Assembly: GCA_043755815.1 (NCBI GenBank)
Contig: JAYUSF010000224.1
Coordinates: forward strand, 20,294 to 84,293
DNA: 64,000 bases
DNA from: CAIWAH01 sp043755815
GTDB taxonomy: Bacteria > Verrucomicrobiota > Verrucomicrobiia > Limisphaerales > UBA9464
Direction: 5' to 3'
Part shown: positions 8,998-18,100 of the stretch, piece after piece
Numbering within the stretch: the first letter of the stretch is position 1
How the letters are laid out: every line of letters begins with the position of its first letter
Made by a program: the position numbers and the translations under genes
The notes under the pieces: model-generated
The model's input: only the letters and a program-made list of their open reading frames with translations
Databases searched by the model: none
What the model was told of the DNA's origin: nothing

Positions 8998-10197
8998 TCA
9001 GTTTGGGAATTTTTCCTGACCGACCCTTCGGAGATGGGCAGCGCGCAACAATTCGATCGCACGAACGACGAGCTTTGAATCCATCTCGTGAACTTCCACT
9101 CCGATTCCAAGGTCGCGGAGCAGGGTGATCGTCAACTCGCCTCCCAGATGTTCACGGAATTCTTCGAGTCCGGCCGTGATGATGAGCTGTCCCGCCGCAT
9201 CTACCCGGACAAGTTCCTCGGCGAACAGGTCGAAACCAAACCGCTCCAACAGCCGGAGCACCCGCCCGGCCGGGACCGGGGGCAACAATCGGGAGAGTTG
9301 CGCGACGTTCACATCGAGGGCTATGCCAATGGCGACTGCCTCTCCGTGGCTGATTCGATAAGCGGAGAGCTGCTCGATCTTGTGTGCCGCCCAATGTCCG
9401 AAATCAAGCGGGCGAGCGCTCCCCATCTCAAAGGGATCACCACCGAATGCGATGTGATCAAGGTGCAGTTCGGCACTCCGGAAGATCAGATGTTTCGTCG
9501 GCTCCGTCGCGAAGGCCGCCAAGGCTTCCGCATTCAGCTCAATCCAGTCAAAGAAGGCGCGGTCACGAATGCAGGACACCTTGATGGCCTCCACAAATCC
9601 CGCCCGCTTGTCCCGCGGAGAAAGCGTGTCGAGCAGGGAGAAGTCGTTGATGACGGCAAACGGCGGGGCGAAGGTGCCGACGAAGTTCTTTTTCCCGAAG
9701 GCGTTGATGCCGTTTTTTACGCCCACTCCGGAATCCCCCTGTGCCAGCGTGGTCGTGGGAATCCGGATGAGGCGAACCCCCCGGTGAGCCGTCGCCGCCG
9801 CCAGCCCGGTCATGTCGAGCAGCGCGCCCCCGCCCACCGCAACCAGATAACTGTGTCGGTCAATGCGGTATCGGTTGATCAGCGCATGAACCGCAGTGAC
9901 CTGGGCAAGGTCATTCTTAACCGCTTCACCGCCCATGACGAGCACGGGCGGACAGGCCAGTTCCAGGTGGATCGAATGCGCGGAAAAATAGTCGCGGATG
10001 GAATCCACCAAGGAGCCATGCGCCTTTGCGAGCGCCTCATCAACGATCACCAGCACCTTGGCGCGACGGCCCGTCACCGCTCCACCGGATGCGGTTAGCA
10101 CGTCACGGAGGACACAATTGTCCGAACCGAAGACGCGGTCAGTGAAGTGGACCTGCTGCCGCCAATGCACACTAATGGTGCGCTCGATCGTCGCCAT
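8998..10197 (-). CDS. 3-dehydroquinate synthase-like sugar-phosphate cyclase (EboD-like)
   Basis: A 399-residue metal- and NAD-dependent cyclase of the AroB superfamily. The NAD site VAVGGGALLDMTGLAAAT, the PTTTLAQGDSGVGVKNGIN loop and the K-N-F-V-G-x-F-A-P-P segment are clear. The metal ligands appear as E in GFVEAIKV, H in DFGHWAAHK and H in ISHGEAVAIG. The N-terminal stretch with QQVHFTDRVFGSDNCVLRDVL and the longer length suggest the EboD branch, an isoprenoid/ebo-cluster cyclase, rather than housekeeping AroB. None of the other ebo genes (UbiA-like prenyltransferase, TatD-like hydrolase) are beside it. Family certain, substrate uncertain. Confidence 0.8.
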   Translation of the reverse strand: MATIERTISVHWRQQVHFTDRVFGSDNCVLRDVLTASGGAVTGRRAKVLVIVDEALAKAHGSLVDSIRDYFSAHSIHLELACPPVLVMGGEAVKNDLAQVTAVHALINRYRIDRHSYLVAVGGGALLDMTGLAAATAHRGVRLIRIPTTTLAQGDSGVGVKNGINAFGKKNFVGTFAPPFAVINDFSLLDTLSPRDKRAGFVEAIKVSCIRDRAFFDWIELNAEALAAFATEPTKHLIFRSAELHLDHIAFGGDPFEMGSARPLDFGHWAAHKIEQLSAYRISHGEAVAIGIALDVNVAQLSRLLPPVPAGRVLRLLERFGFDLFAEELVRVDAAGQLIITAGLEEFREHLGGELTITLLRDLGIGVEVHEMDSKLVVRAIELLRAAHLRRVGQEKFPN

Positions 10198-10478
10198 CGG
10201 TGTTATGTTAATGTTGGAACTGCGACCGCCAAACCGGAACCTGCCGAGGTGAGGGGCGATGCTTCCAGATGCCCAATGGATTTCGAAGCGAAACCTCTGA
10301 GTTTTTCGCCCAAAATGCGGACCCGGAAAGTCGGCTTCGCGAGTAACGTGGTCGGAAGCGAGTCGCAGTTCGGTGGCACTCCTGCCGGCGGCGGCCCGGC
10401 CGCCTTCGTCGGTTGAACGTAACCGACCGTTAGCGGACTCCCGGCATTCAGGCCCGCCGCCGGTGAGTTCACCCCGCT

Positions 10479-11126
10479 CTAACCCAGAAATTTCACCAAC
10501 TCCGCGTAGAGGCTAGCGCGGTCGGCCAGCGCCGTCAGCGTTCCGTCGCGAAGCAGCAGTCCAAAGCCGCTTCCGTAGGCGGCGCCGTTGACGACACACC
10601 CGTCTGTGGCCGCTTCCCTCAGTTGGCGGCGTCCGGCTTCAACGGCCGCCTCGCGGTCGCCGTCCAATTCGTATTTCCAACCGACGATCCGTCCGTTGGG
10701 AAACCAAAGGGGAGTCTGAAGAAGGATTTTGGGAACGGGTCGCAATTCTACCCACAGGGAACCGGACCGGGTGGAAATCTTTTTGGCGCCAACGGGATGC
10801 AACTCGCCGCCGGCATCTCGGACAAAAATGCCGCCTCCGGTAAAATCGGAAACCGCCGCGGCGTGAAAAACTGCGACGGGATCCGGAGTCGCCAACTGCT
10901 CCAACGCCTTGGCCAACGAGCCGGTAGTGGAAAATCGGCGCACTTCGACCGCGGCCAGCGGACGCTGCCAAACCGCCGTCTCGCTGAGCAACAAAACCAC
11001 CTCGTGGCCTGCGCCCGCGAAGACATTGGCCAAGTCCCCGCCGAGCGAACCGGTGGAGAAGTTGGTCAACCGCCGGGCACCATCGAGTGGCTCCCAAGTT
11101 GGCCCAGCGGTCACGATGCAGCGCAT
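10479..11126 (-). CDS. Phosphopantothenoylcysteine synthetase-like (CoaB domain only)
   Basis: A 215-residue protein with the CoaB fold: VTAGPTWEPLDGARRLTNFS is the classic nucleotide-binding start (TAG-T-x-E-x-x-D-x-V-R-x-x-x-N-x-S-S-G), and HAAAVSDF and GAKKIST follow as in CoaB. The usual bacterial enzyme is a CoaB-CoaC fusion. Here only the ligase half is present, as in split systems, so a separate decarboxylase would be needed for coenzyme A synthesis. It lies 64 bases beyond the terminator closing the ribosomal operon. Confidence 0.85.
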   Translation of the reverse strand: MRCIVTAGPTWEPLDGARRLTNFSTGSLGGDLANVFAGAGHEVVLLLSETAVWQRPLAAVEVRRFSTTGSLAKALEQLATPDPVAVFHAAAVSDFTGGGIFVRDAGGELHPVGAKKISTRSGSLWVELRPVPKILLQTPLWFPNGRIVGWKYELDGDREAAVEAGRRQLREAATDGCVVNGAAYGSGFGLLLRDGTLTALADRASLYAELVKFLG

Positions 11127-11190
11127 CGGGAAACGGTAAAGATAACCGCTTCATCCGCCAATCGCTCGTTACCGGCACCGCCAACGAGAA

Positions 11191-11221
11191 AACGGCGGAG
11201 TCCGAAGACTCCGCCGTTTTT
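11191..11221 (-). terminator. Rho-independent terminator with UUCG tetraloop
   Basis: A perfect 10-bp stem (CGGCGGAGTC paired with GACTCCGCCG) with a four-base loop. On the minus strand the loop is UUCG closed by C-G, the extra-stable tetraloop, followed by a T run; the + strand also ends in five T. It sits about 20 bases past the rplS stop, closing rpsP-khpA-trmD-rplS, and could also stop + strand transcription. Confidence 0.9.
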
Positions 11222-11241
11222 GGAGACAAATCCGGGGCGGA

Positions 11242-11613
11242 CTACTTGCCCGTAAATTCGCGCTCTTGAACCGCCATCGCGCCCTTGCCGAGACGCTTGC
11301 GGAGGTAGGTCAGCTTGGCCCGGCGAACTTTGCCGTGGCGTTCAATTTCGACCCTGTCGACCCGCGGCGAATGGAAGGGGAAAATGCGCTCCACCCCTTC
11401 GCCGTAGCTGATCCGGCGAACGGTGAAGGTCTTGTTCAAGGCATGCCCGCGCATGCCGATCACCAAGCCCGCAAAGACCTGAACCCGTTCCTTGTCCCCT
11501 TCGACGACCTTGGTGTGGACCTTCACCGAGTCACCGACGTTGAACTTGAGCGGCTCCTTCCGGAATTGCTCGCCCTCAATCTTGTCAAACAGTGCACCTT
11601 TGTTCAGCTTCAT
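11242..11613 (-). CDS. rplS: 50S ribosomal protein L19
   Basis: A 123-residue protein matching bacterial L19 along its length: FNVGDSVKVHTKVVEGDKER, RVQVFAGLVIGMRG, TFTVRRISYGEGVERIFPFH and RRAKLTYLRKRLGK. It sits at the 30S-50S interface. A good ribosome-binding site (TGAGGA, six bases before the ATG) is visible, in contrast to several other genes in this operon. It is the last gene before the UUCG terminator. Confidence 0.98.
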   Translation of the reverse strand: MKLNKGALFDKIEGEQFRKEPLKFNVGDSVKVHTKVVEGDKERVQVFAGLVIGMRGHALNKTFTVRRISYGEGVERIFPFHSPRVDRVEIERHGKVRRAKLTYLRKRLGKGAMAVQEREFTGK

Positions 11614-11648
11614 ATTAATTCCTCAGTAAATTGTCACTTTTTCGACCG

Positions 11649-12350
11649 TTAAATGTTCCGCTTCCACCGCTTGTCCTCCCACAGGTCCGGACGTTTCTCC
11701 GCCGTTCGCCTTACCGCCTGCGCCTGTCTCCATTCCCGGATCGCCGCATGGTTGCCGGAGGTCAGGATCTCCGGAACCCTCCAGCCCCGGAATTCGACCG
11801 GCCGGGTGTAATGCGGATACTCCAGCATCCCCTGGCCGAACGATTCATCGACACTGCTGGCGTCATCTCCAAGTGTCCCGGGTAACAGCCGGGCCACAAC
11901 ATCAATGATGACCATGGCCGGCAGGTTACCGTTGGTCAGCACAAAATCCCCGATGCTCAAATCGTCATCCACAAGGTGCTCACGCACCCGCTCGTCGTAA
12001 CCTTCGTAGCTACCGCACAGGAACAGCAGTGACTCTTCCTTTACCAGCTCGCGGGCAATCGCCTGGTCAAAACGACGGCCGCTGGGCGAAGTCAGGATCA
12101 CCTTCATGCGATCACTGCGTTCGGCCTTGAGGGCTTCGACGGCTTCAAAGAGCGGTTCCGGCTTCAGGACCATTCCGGGCCCGCCGCCGTAGGGACTGTC
12201 ATCAACCGTCCGGTGACGGTCATGGGTCCAGTCCCGCAAATCATGGATCCTAAGGTCAAGGATTCCCGCCTTTCGCGCCCGCTTGATGATGCTTTCATCC
12301 AACGGCCCCGTAAACATCGCGGGAAACAGGGTCAATACGTCAATTTTCAT
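11649..12350 (-). CDS. trmD: tRNA (guanine-N1)-methyltransferase
   Basis: A 233-residue SPOUT methyltransferase that makes m1G37 in tRNAs and prevents frameshifting. It has the KIDVLTLFP start, the DSPYGGGPGMVLKPEPLF loop, LLFLCGSYEGYDERV and the knot region LSIGDFVLTNGNLPAMVIID. In most TrmD proteins the last segment reads VLTGGELPA; here it reads VLTNGNLPA, two substitutions near the SAM knot worth noting. ATG at 12350 is used; TTG at 12356 is an alternative. It lies directly between khpA and rplS. Confidence 0.96.
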   Translation of the reverse strand: MKIDVLTLFPAMFTGPLDESIIKRARKAGILDLRIHDLRDWTHDRHRTVDDSPYGGGPGMVLKPEPLFEAVEALKAERSDRMKVILTSPSGRRFDQAIARELVKEESLLFLCGSYEGYDERVREHLVDDDLSIGDFVLTNGNLPAMVIIDVVARLLPGTLGDDASSVDESFGQGMLEYPHYTRPVEFRGWRVPEILTSGNHAAIREWRQAQAVRRTAEKRPDLWEDKRWKRNI

Positions 12351-12392
12351 CGGCAAAACACGCGGTCCTGTTCACCCGCGCGGGCCGTCCGT

Positions 12393-12626
12393 TCAGTCGT
12401 CGATCAGGTCCACCACGCAGCGAACGCCTTTTTTCTGGGCACCCAACTGCACCAGCGACCGGAGCGCCTGAATCGTGCTGCCCCGACGACCGATGATCTT
12501 TCCCGCATCTGCCGGCGCCACATGGAGCTCATAGGCGGTCAGCCCACTTTTCTCCACGGCCTTGACCTGCACGGCGTCAGGCTGATCCACCAACCCTTTC
12601 ACCACGTATTCGAGGAACGCTTGCAT
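12393..12626 (-). CDS. khpA: KH-domain RNA-binding protein KhpA (YlqC family)
   Basis: A 77-residue protein that is a single KH domain with the invariant G-x-x-G loop (DAGKIIGRRGSTIQALRSLV). KhpA forms a dimer or pairs with KhpB and binds many RNAs; in this position, between rpsP and trmD, it is conserved across bacteria. In most genomes rimM lies next to it. Here trmD follows directly, with 42 bases between. Confidence 0.92.
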   Translation of the reverse strand: MQAFLEYVVKGLVDQPDAVQVKAVEKSGLTAYELHVAPADAGKIIGRRGSTIQALRSLVQLGAQKKGVRCVVDLIDD

Positions 12627-12651
12627 GGTCTGTTGGCGCGATGCGCTGAAA

Positions 12652-12918
12652 TCAAGCAGCCGGAGCGGCAGTCGCGGCGGCCTTGCGGGCCTTTTTGATC
12701 ATGCTGGCCACGGTTTCGGACGGCTGTGCACCGACCTTCAGCCAGTATTCCGCCCGTTCCAGCTTGAGGGTGAAATTAATTTCACCGGCCTGAAGCGGAT
12801 GATAGGTTCCCAGCTCTTCCAGGAACTTGCCATCCCGCGGACTCCGCTGATCAGCGGCGACCACACGGAAAACCGGTTTGTTTTTTGCGCCAACGCGCTT
12901 CAAACGGAGTCTAACCAT
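12652..12918 (-). CDS. rpsP: 30S ribosomal protein S16
   Basis: An 88-residue S16: MVRLRLKRVGAKNKPVFRVV, RSPRDGKFLEELGTYHPL and the RAEYWLKVGAQPSETV block. The ATG at 12918 fits the family N-terminus exactly; an open frame continues upstream to 13047 without homology. It is the first gene of the rpsP-khpA-trmD-rplS operon. The C-terminal tail is Ala-rich (KKARKAAATAAPAA). Confidence 0.97.
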   Translation of the reverse strand: MVRLRLKRVGAKNKPVFRVVAADQRSPRDGKFLEELGTYHPLQAGEINFTLKLERAEYWLKVGAQPSETVASMIKKARKAAATAAPAA

Positions 12919-13018
12919 ACAAATTCTATCGTTCTGCCGGGGTGTATCCCGGCGTTTGCCTTCAAAGGAGGGCGGAAAGTGACGAGCCAGAGCCCGGTGT
13001 GCAAGCCATGTTTTCAGT

Positions 13019-13567
13019 TCACTTGAAGACGGTGAGCCCCAACACAATCACGAACACCCCCCAAATCAGCCCGCTGGCCGCTGCCAATCTAAGCCTTCCC
13101 TCGGAGGCCGTCACCCACGCCAGCCAATCCCGCAGCCGCCACGGCGACACCGACAGCCACAGGCCGACAAGCACCCAGACGTAGGCCCAGCCGCTGATGG
13201 CCCAACGGAAATTGCTGTCGTGCCAGCGTGCCTTTTCGCACATCAGCCAGGCCAGCATCAGCAGAAAAACCGTCAATCCGCGGACTGAAAGAAAATCCCG
13301 GACAAAGACACAGCAGCCCACTCCGACCGCGCCGAAGCCGATCAGCATGAGGTTCTTGTAGGCCGCGATGTCCTGGAGCTGCTCCTGATACAGGTTCCAT
13401 TCAAACCAAGCCGTGCCGACCAGCATCAGCAACACGCCCACGGCATGCCGGCGGTGGAACCCGCGCAGCCACGAGGTGGCCGGTTTCACCTGCAGCAACG
13501 TCCATCCGTGCGTCAGGATCATGCCGGCCCCAAGGGCGAGGCAGAGCTGGGAAAGGGTAACCTTCAT
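13019..13567 (-). CDS. Integral membrane protein of unknown function
   Basis: A 182-residue protein with about five or six hydrophobic segments, for example LCLALGAGMILTHGWTLL, AVGVLLMLVGTAWFEW, LMLIGFGAVGVGCCVFV and LIWGVFVIVLGLTVF. No family recognised. It begins 7 bases after the miaB stop on the same strand, so it is probably co-transcribed downstream of miaB. It ends about 100 bases upstream of rpsP, where the rpsP promoter must lie. Confidence 0.6.
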   Translation of the reverse strand: MKVTLSQLCLALGAGMILTHGWTLLQVKPATSWLRGFHRRHAVGVLLMLVGTAWFEWNLYQEQLQDIAAYKNLMLIGFGAVGVGCCVFVRDFLSVRGLTVFLLMLAWLMCEKARWHDSNFRWAISGWAYVWVLVGLWLSVSPWRLRDWLAWVTASEGRLRLAAASGLIWGVFVIVLGLTVFK

Positions 13568-13574
13568 TCGTGGT

Positions 13575-14987
13575 TCAGGCAGAAAGTGGATTCAAAGACT
13601 TCGCGGCCATTTCAGGATCGCCCGCTTCGTCCCCCAGGCCGATCACCGCGGGATCGCCATAGAGCGTGAACGAGCCGGTCCGTTCGATGCGCAGGTTCAT
13701 GAGCTGGCCGCGATGCCGCTCGCTGCCCGGGAAAACCACGATCTTGTTGGAACGGGTCCGGCCCTCGTAGCGGGCGGGATTCCGACGGCTCGGACCTTCG
13801 ACGAGGATCTCCACGGTCTCGCCGATCAGGGCGTCGTAGTTCCGGGCCGCGAGCTCGTTCGTCAGCGTCATCAGCCGCTGATGCCGTTCCTCGATGACCG
13901 CCTCGGGCAGCTGGTCCGGCATCGCCGCGGCCGGCGTGTCCTTGCGCGGCGAATACTTGAACACGTAGGCGAGGTCGAACCCGATCTCCCGGCACAGCGA
14001 CAGCGTCTCCTCGAAGTCCGCCTCGGTCTCGCCGGGGAAACCCACGATGATGTCCGTGCTGACGCCGATTCCCGGCTTCACCCGGCGCAGCTTCCCGATG
14101 ATTTCGGCAAACCGTTCCCGCGTGTAGCCGCGGTGCATGAGCTTGAGCAGCCGGTCGGAACCGCTCTGCAACGGCAGGTGCGCCGACTCCACCAGCTTCG
14201 GCAGCCGGCCAAACGCCTCGATCAGGTCGTCACCGTAGCCCTTGGGATGCGGCGAGGTGAACCGGATGCGTTCCAGCCCTTCGATTTCATGCACCGCCTC
14301 GATGAGCTGCACGAAGGCCGACTTGCCCTCCTTCAGCGGGTAATCGCGCTTGCCGTAGCTCGTAACGATCTGCCCGAGCAAGGTGACTTCCCGGACACCG
14401 CGCGCGACCAGTTCGCGGCATTCGCCCACGATGTCGGGAATCGTCCGGCTGCGCTCCTCGCCGCGCGTGAAGGGCACGATGCAGAACGTGCAGTGTTGGT
14501 TGCAGCCCTGCATGATGCTGACAAACGCCGTCACCGACTTCTTGTCCGCCGCACCGGTCAGGAGATGCTCGCGAATCGTCGCCTGCGAACCGCTTTCCTC
14601 CGCCGTGTCCACGATCTTGTCGCGGCGACCGGACAGCAAATCGTCCAGATACTCCGCCGCCCGGTGAAACTTCTGCGTGCCGAGCACCAGATCGACGTCC
14701 GGCAGCGACTCCACGAGCTGTTTCCCCCGGCTCTGCGCCATGCAGCCCATGAAGCCCAAGATCGGCTGGCGGCCCTCCTTCCGGGCGATGCCGGCGAGGT
14801 TCTCCATCTTCCAGATCGCCTTCTGTTCGGCGAGATCCCGCACGGAACAGGTGTTGAGCAAGACGACGTCCGCCACGCTCTCGTGCGGCGCGAGGGCATA
14901 GCCCTTGGCGACGAGCTGCGCGGCGACGGCCTCGCTGTCGCGCTCGTTCATCTGGCAACCGTAGGTCTTGATGAAAACACTGGGCAT
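13575..14987 (-). CDS. miaB: tRNA-2-methylthio-N6-isopentenyladenosine synthase
   Basis: A 470-residue radical-SAM methylthiotransferase acting on A37 of tRNAs. The N-terminal UPF0004 domain has its three cluster cysteines (KTYGCQMNERDSE, LLNTCSVRDLAEQK, GFMGCMAQ). The radical-SAM motif CNQHCTFC is followed by PFTRGEERSR, and a TRAM domain ends the protein (GETVEILVEGPSRRNP ... GRTRSNKIVVFPG). The ATG at 14987 gives the normal MPSVFIKTYGCQMN start; the open frame upstream has no homology. Confidence 0.97.
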   Translation of the reverse strand: MPSVFIKTYGCQMNERDSEAVAAQLVAKGYALAPHESVADVVLLNTCSVRDLAEQKAIWKMENLAGIARKEGRQPILGFMGCMAQSRGKQLVESLPDVDLVLGTQKFHRAAEYLDDLLSGRRDKIVDTAEESGSQATIREHLLTGAADKKSVTAFVSIMQGCNQHCTFCIVPFTRGEERSRTIPDIVGECRELVARGVREVTLLGQIVTSYGKRDYPLKEGKSAFVQLIEAVHEIEGLERIRFTSPHPKGYGDDLIEAFGRLPKLVESAHLPLQSGSDRLLKLMHRGYTRERFAEIIGKLRRVKPGIGVSTDIIVGFPGETEADFEETLSLCREIGFDLAYVFKYSPRKDTPAAAMPDQLPEAVIEERHQRLMTLTNELAARNYDALIGETVEILVEGPSRRNPARYEGRTRSNKIVVFPGSERHRGQLMNLRIERTGSFTLYGDPAVIGLGDEAGDPEMAAKSLNPLSA

Positions 14988-15111
14988 CCCTGCGAAAGTG
15001 CCGCGGACCGTAGGGAAACACCCCCGGCCGCGCCACCGGGTTTTTTCCGGAGTGCAAGGAAGAGTCGTCAGGGAAGCCCAAACCAAGGAAGTCCGCACAC
15101 CGCTCGGTCCC

Positions 15112-18100
15112 TCACTGGACTTTCAAACGGAAGAACTGACGAGCCGGAGAAATTACCGGGGTCAGCAATTCAAATGAACCGCTTGATGCGGTGGTGACCG
15201 ACACCAGATCCCACGTGGCCATATCCATGGACTGTTCCAACCGATAAGTGCGGCCCGCATCGCCGGTAACCTGCAAGCGCAGTTGTTCACCCTGGCGGAC
15301 AACGCCCGCAATCAGTGCTGTCTCAGGATCCCGCACGCGCACGATGATTGACTGGGAGGCGGTTTGACGGCCGTCAACGTCCACGGCAAGCGCGGTCAAT
15401 TCATGGGAGCCGATCTCCGCCAACCTGACCGAAAACCGCCCCTCAGGTGAGTTCGTTAGCGCGATGGTCTGCAGCCGATTCTCGCGGAGCTCAATCCGTC
15501 GGATCACGCTATCAGAGTCCATGGCACGCGCCACAAGCGTGACGAGTTCACCGGGAGCGAATTCCGTTTTGTCGCTTATCAGCTGCAAGTCCACTGCCGT
15601 CGGTTTCGGCCCTGGCAGCGCGATGCGCAACACCTTCCTCGCTGGCGAAAGCCCGTTGAACTGCCCTCCCACCAGCAGATCTCCTCCCGGCCGCCAGGCC
15701 AGCGCGGAAACCTGGGGGAAGTCCGTGGGGAGAACTGGGCTGAAGTGCGGATCCAGCCGCCCATTGGGCAGGAACCGAGCAAGCAACCAAAACCCGTCAT
15801 CATCGCGTCGCACGTAACCGCCACCCACATAGATCATACCGTCCGGAGCTACCGCGACATGGTAGATCTGGGATCCGTCGACGGCCCGGGAATCAAACCC
15901 GGAATCCACGGTTCCGTCTGGCCAGAGTCGGGCCAAAGAAGGACAGGCGACTCCGTTCACCTTCGAAAACTGTCCGGCAACGATCACCCTGCCGTCCGAC
16001 TGCACCGCCATGGCGCTGACCCATTGCCCGGCTCCAATGACGCCAACGGTGGCAAGCGGCGGCACTTCCAGAGCGCCGTATTCCCTCAACCGCCAAACTC
16101 CCGCGATGCTGGTCCCGTCCCTTCCTTGGGTGCCGGAAACCAAAATTCGCCCGTCGGGAGCTTTCGCCCAGCAGTAGGATTGCAGGAGCGGGCATCGGAA
16201 GTCTGCGTCCGCCGACCCGTCACGCTCAAGGCGGGTAATCAATTGCCCCGCAACCAACAGGCGCCCGTCTGCGAGCGCCAACACCCTCAGATCAGCTCCA
16301 TCCTGGATTCCTGCGCAACGAAACGTCGGATCAATCCGGCCATCCGGAAACAGCCGGACCAAGTTGGTGGTTCCTCCGCCGGGAAGGGGAATCACGAATT
16401 TACCTTGCGCGCCGGCGATGAGTTTTCCATCGGGTAAGGCAGCCAACACCTGGACATCCGCGTGGCCTGCGGAGAAGGCGAACTCAAGATCGACGTCCCC
16501 GTCAGACTTGATCCGGATCAACTGCCCGGCATTGGTTCCCCGGGTTACAAATGAGCCATCTGGCAGCGTGACCAGACTGGCGCGGGGTAGGCCCGTCACC
16601 GCGGGTTGGTCCAATGCCAATACTCCGACCGCTTCATCCTCGATCAAGATTTGCGACTGGGACAGTTCACCTAACACCGCAGCCGGGTTTTCCGTGGAAA
16701 GTTGAAGTCCAAGGGCACGTATCCCGGTGTGGGCGGGATTGCCTAACATCGGGACACGCACCACCTGATCGCGCCAACCTGAGTCCGGGAACTCCAACAC
16801 CTGATCAATCGGCACATAGTCAGTCCCCGGTTGGGCGGAGCCGCCTTGTGTCCTGACGCGCACCCGCATGGTCCCCGAGCCGCCACCAACGCGCCGAATC
16901 TTCACCAAAGCCTCCGCATCCCCTTCCCGAGCAAAGGCGGTCGACTCGGCAAACTCGATCCGCCCAGGGTCCTCGCTGCCTCGCAGTCGAACCAGGCCGG
17001 AGAGGCGGAGGCCATCGACCAAGTCGAATTGTCCGCCGACCAACAGGCCTCCATGAGGCAGCAACCCCAGTGCCCGAACCGAACCGATGATCCCTTCCCC
17101 GAGGTCCCAACTCGTGTCCAGGCTCAGGTCGGCGTTGAGCCGGGCCAGTCCGGGACGTTTCACGCCGTGGACCTCGGAAAAGCTTCCCCCAATCCAATAC
17201 TTCCCATCGGGAGCCGGCAGTAGGGCATGAACGTGCCCATCGGTCGGAACACTTCCGCCCTCCCACCAATTTCCGCTGAGGGTGATCCACGCCACGCCAA
17301 ACCGGCCTTGGCCGGTGGGCAGAGCGTCAAGCCAACCACCCACCAGCATGCTGCCGTCGGAATGACGGGCGAAACACCGCACCTCGCCGAACACATGTGG
17401 TTGGAAACTTTTGTCGAGGTTCCCGCCCGGGCGCAGCCGGAAAATTGGCCAGAGCCCATCCCAAGCGTTGAAACTCGGAATGTATGCGCCGCCATAGAGC
17501 ATCCCGTCTCCTTGCAGGGACAGGGCATCGGTGACTGGCGGTAGCCAGTAAGGATAACCAGAAAACGGGTCAGGGAAACTGTCATCGGGCGATCCACTGG
17601 CCAAGCGGCGTGCCAATCGGGTGGAACCACTGCCCGCAACATAAAACCGCCCATTGGGCAGAACCGCCATCGATCTGACAGATCCATTGAAATTATCCAG
17701 AAATCGCCCGCGGAATGATTGGTCAACCTGACCATCTGCCAGGAGGCGAATGACCGGGAAGGTCGTGTTATGGTTCCAAACGCTCAGCCCACCCACCAAG
17801 GTCTTCCCTCCGGGCAGGGCCGCCAAGGCTCCGACCTGGTTGGTGGGGTAGTATGGATCAGGCCGTTCCACCCGCCACTCCCGGTCCAGTGAGCCATCAG
17901 GAAATAGTCGCAGGACTTCCCACGGCATCGATTTTGTCCGGCCCACCGCCAACCAGCTTCCGTCCTCCCGCGGCACGAGTTGCCGCACTTCGTAGAATTC
18001 ATTGGGTGCCCAGTTCGGCGTCGGCTCCAGCGTGGCGGCCCCTTCGCCGTAGATCTGCAGCACCGCGCGCTGTTTTCCCCCGGAGTCGATAGCGTCGGGA

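Noticed and set aside
10380..10478. Integron attC-like look of the stretch with GGTTGAACGTAACCGACCGTTAG
   Set aside because: Only one copy was seen, without paired core sites or a nearby integrase, so it stays unassigned intergenic DNA.
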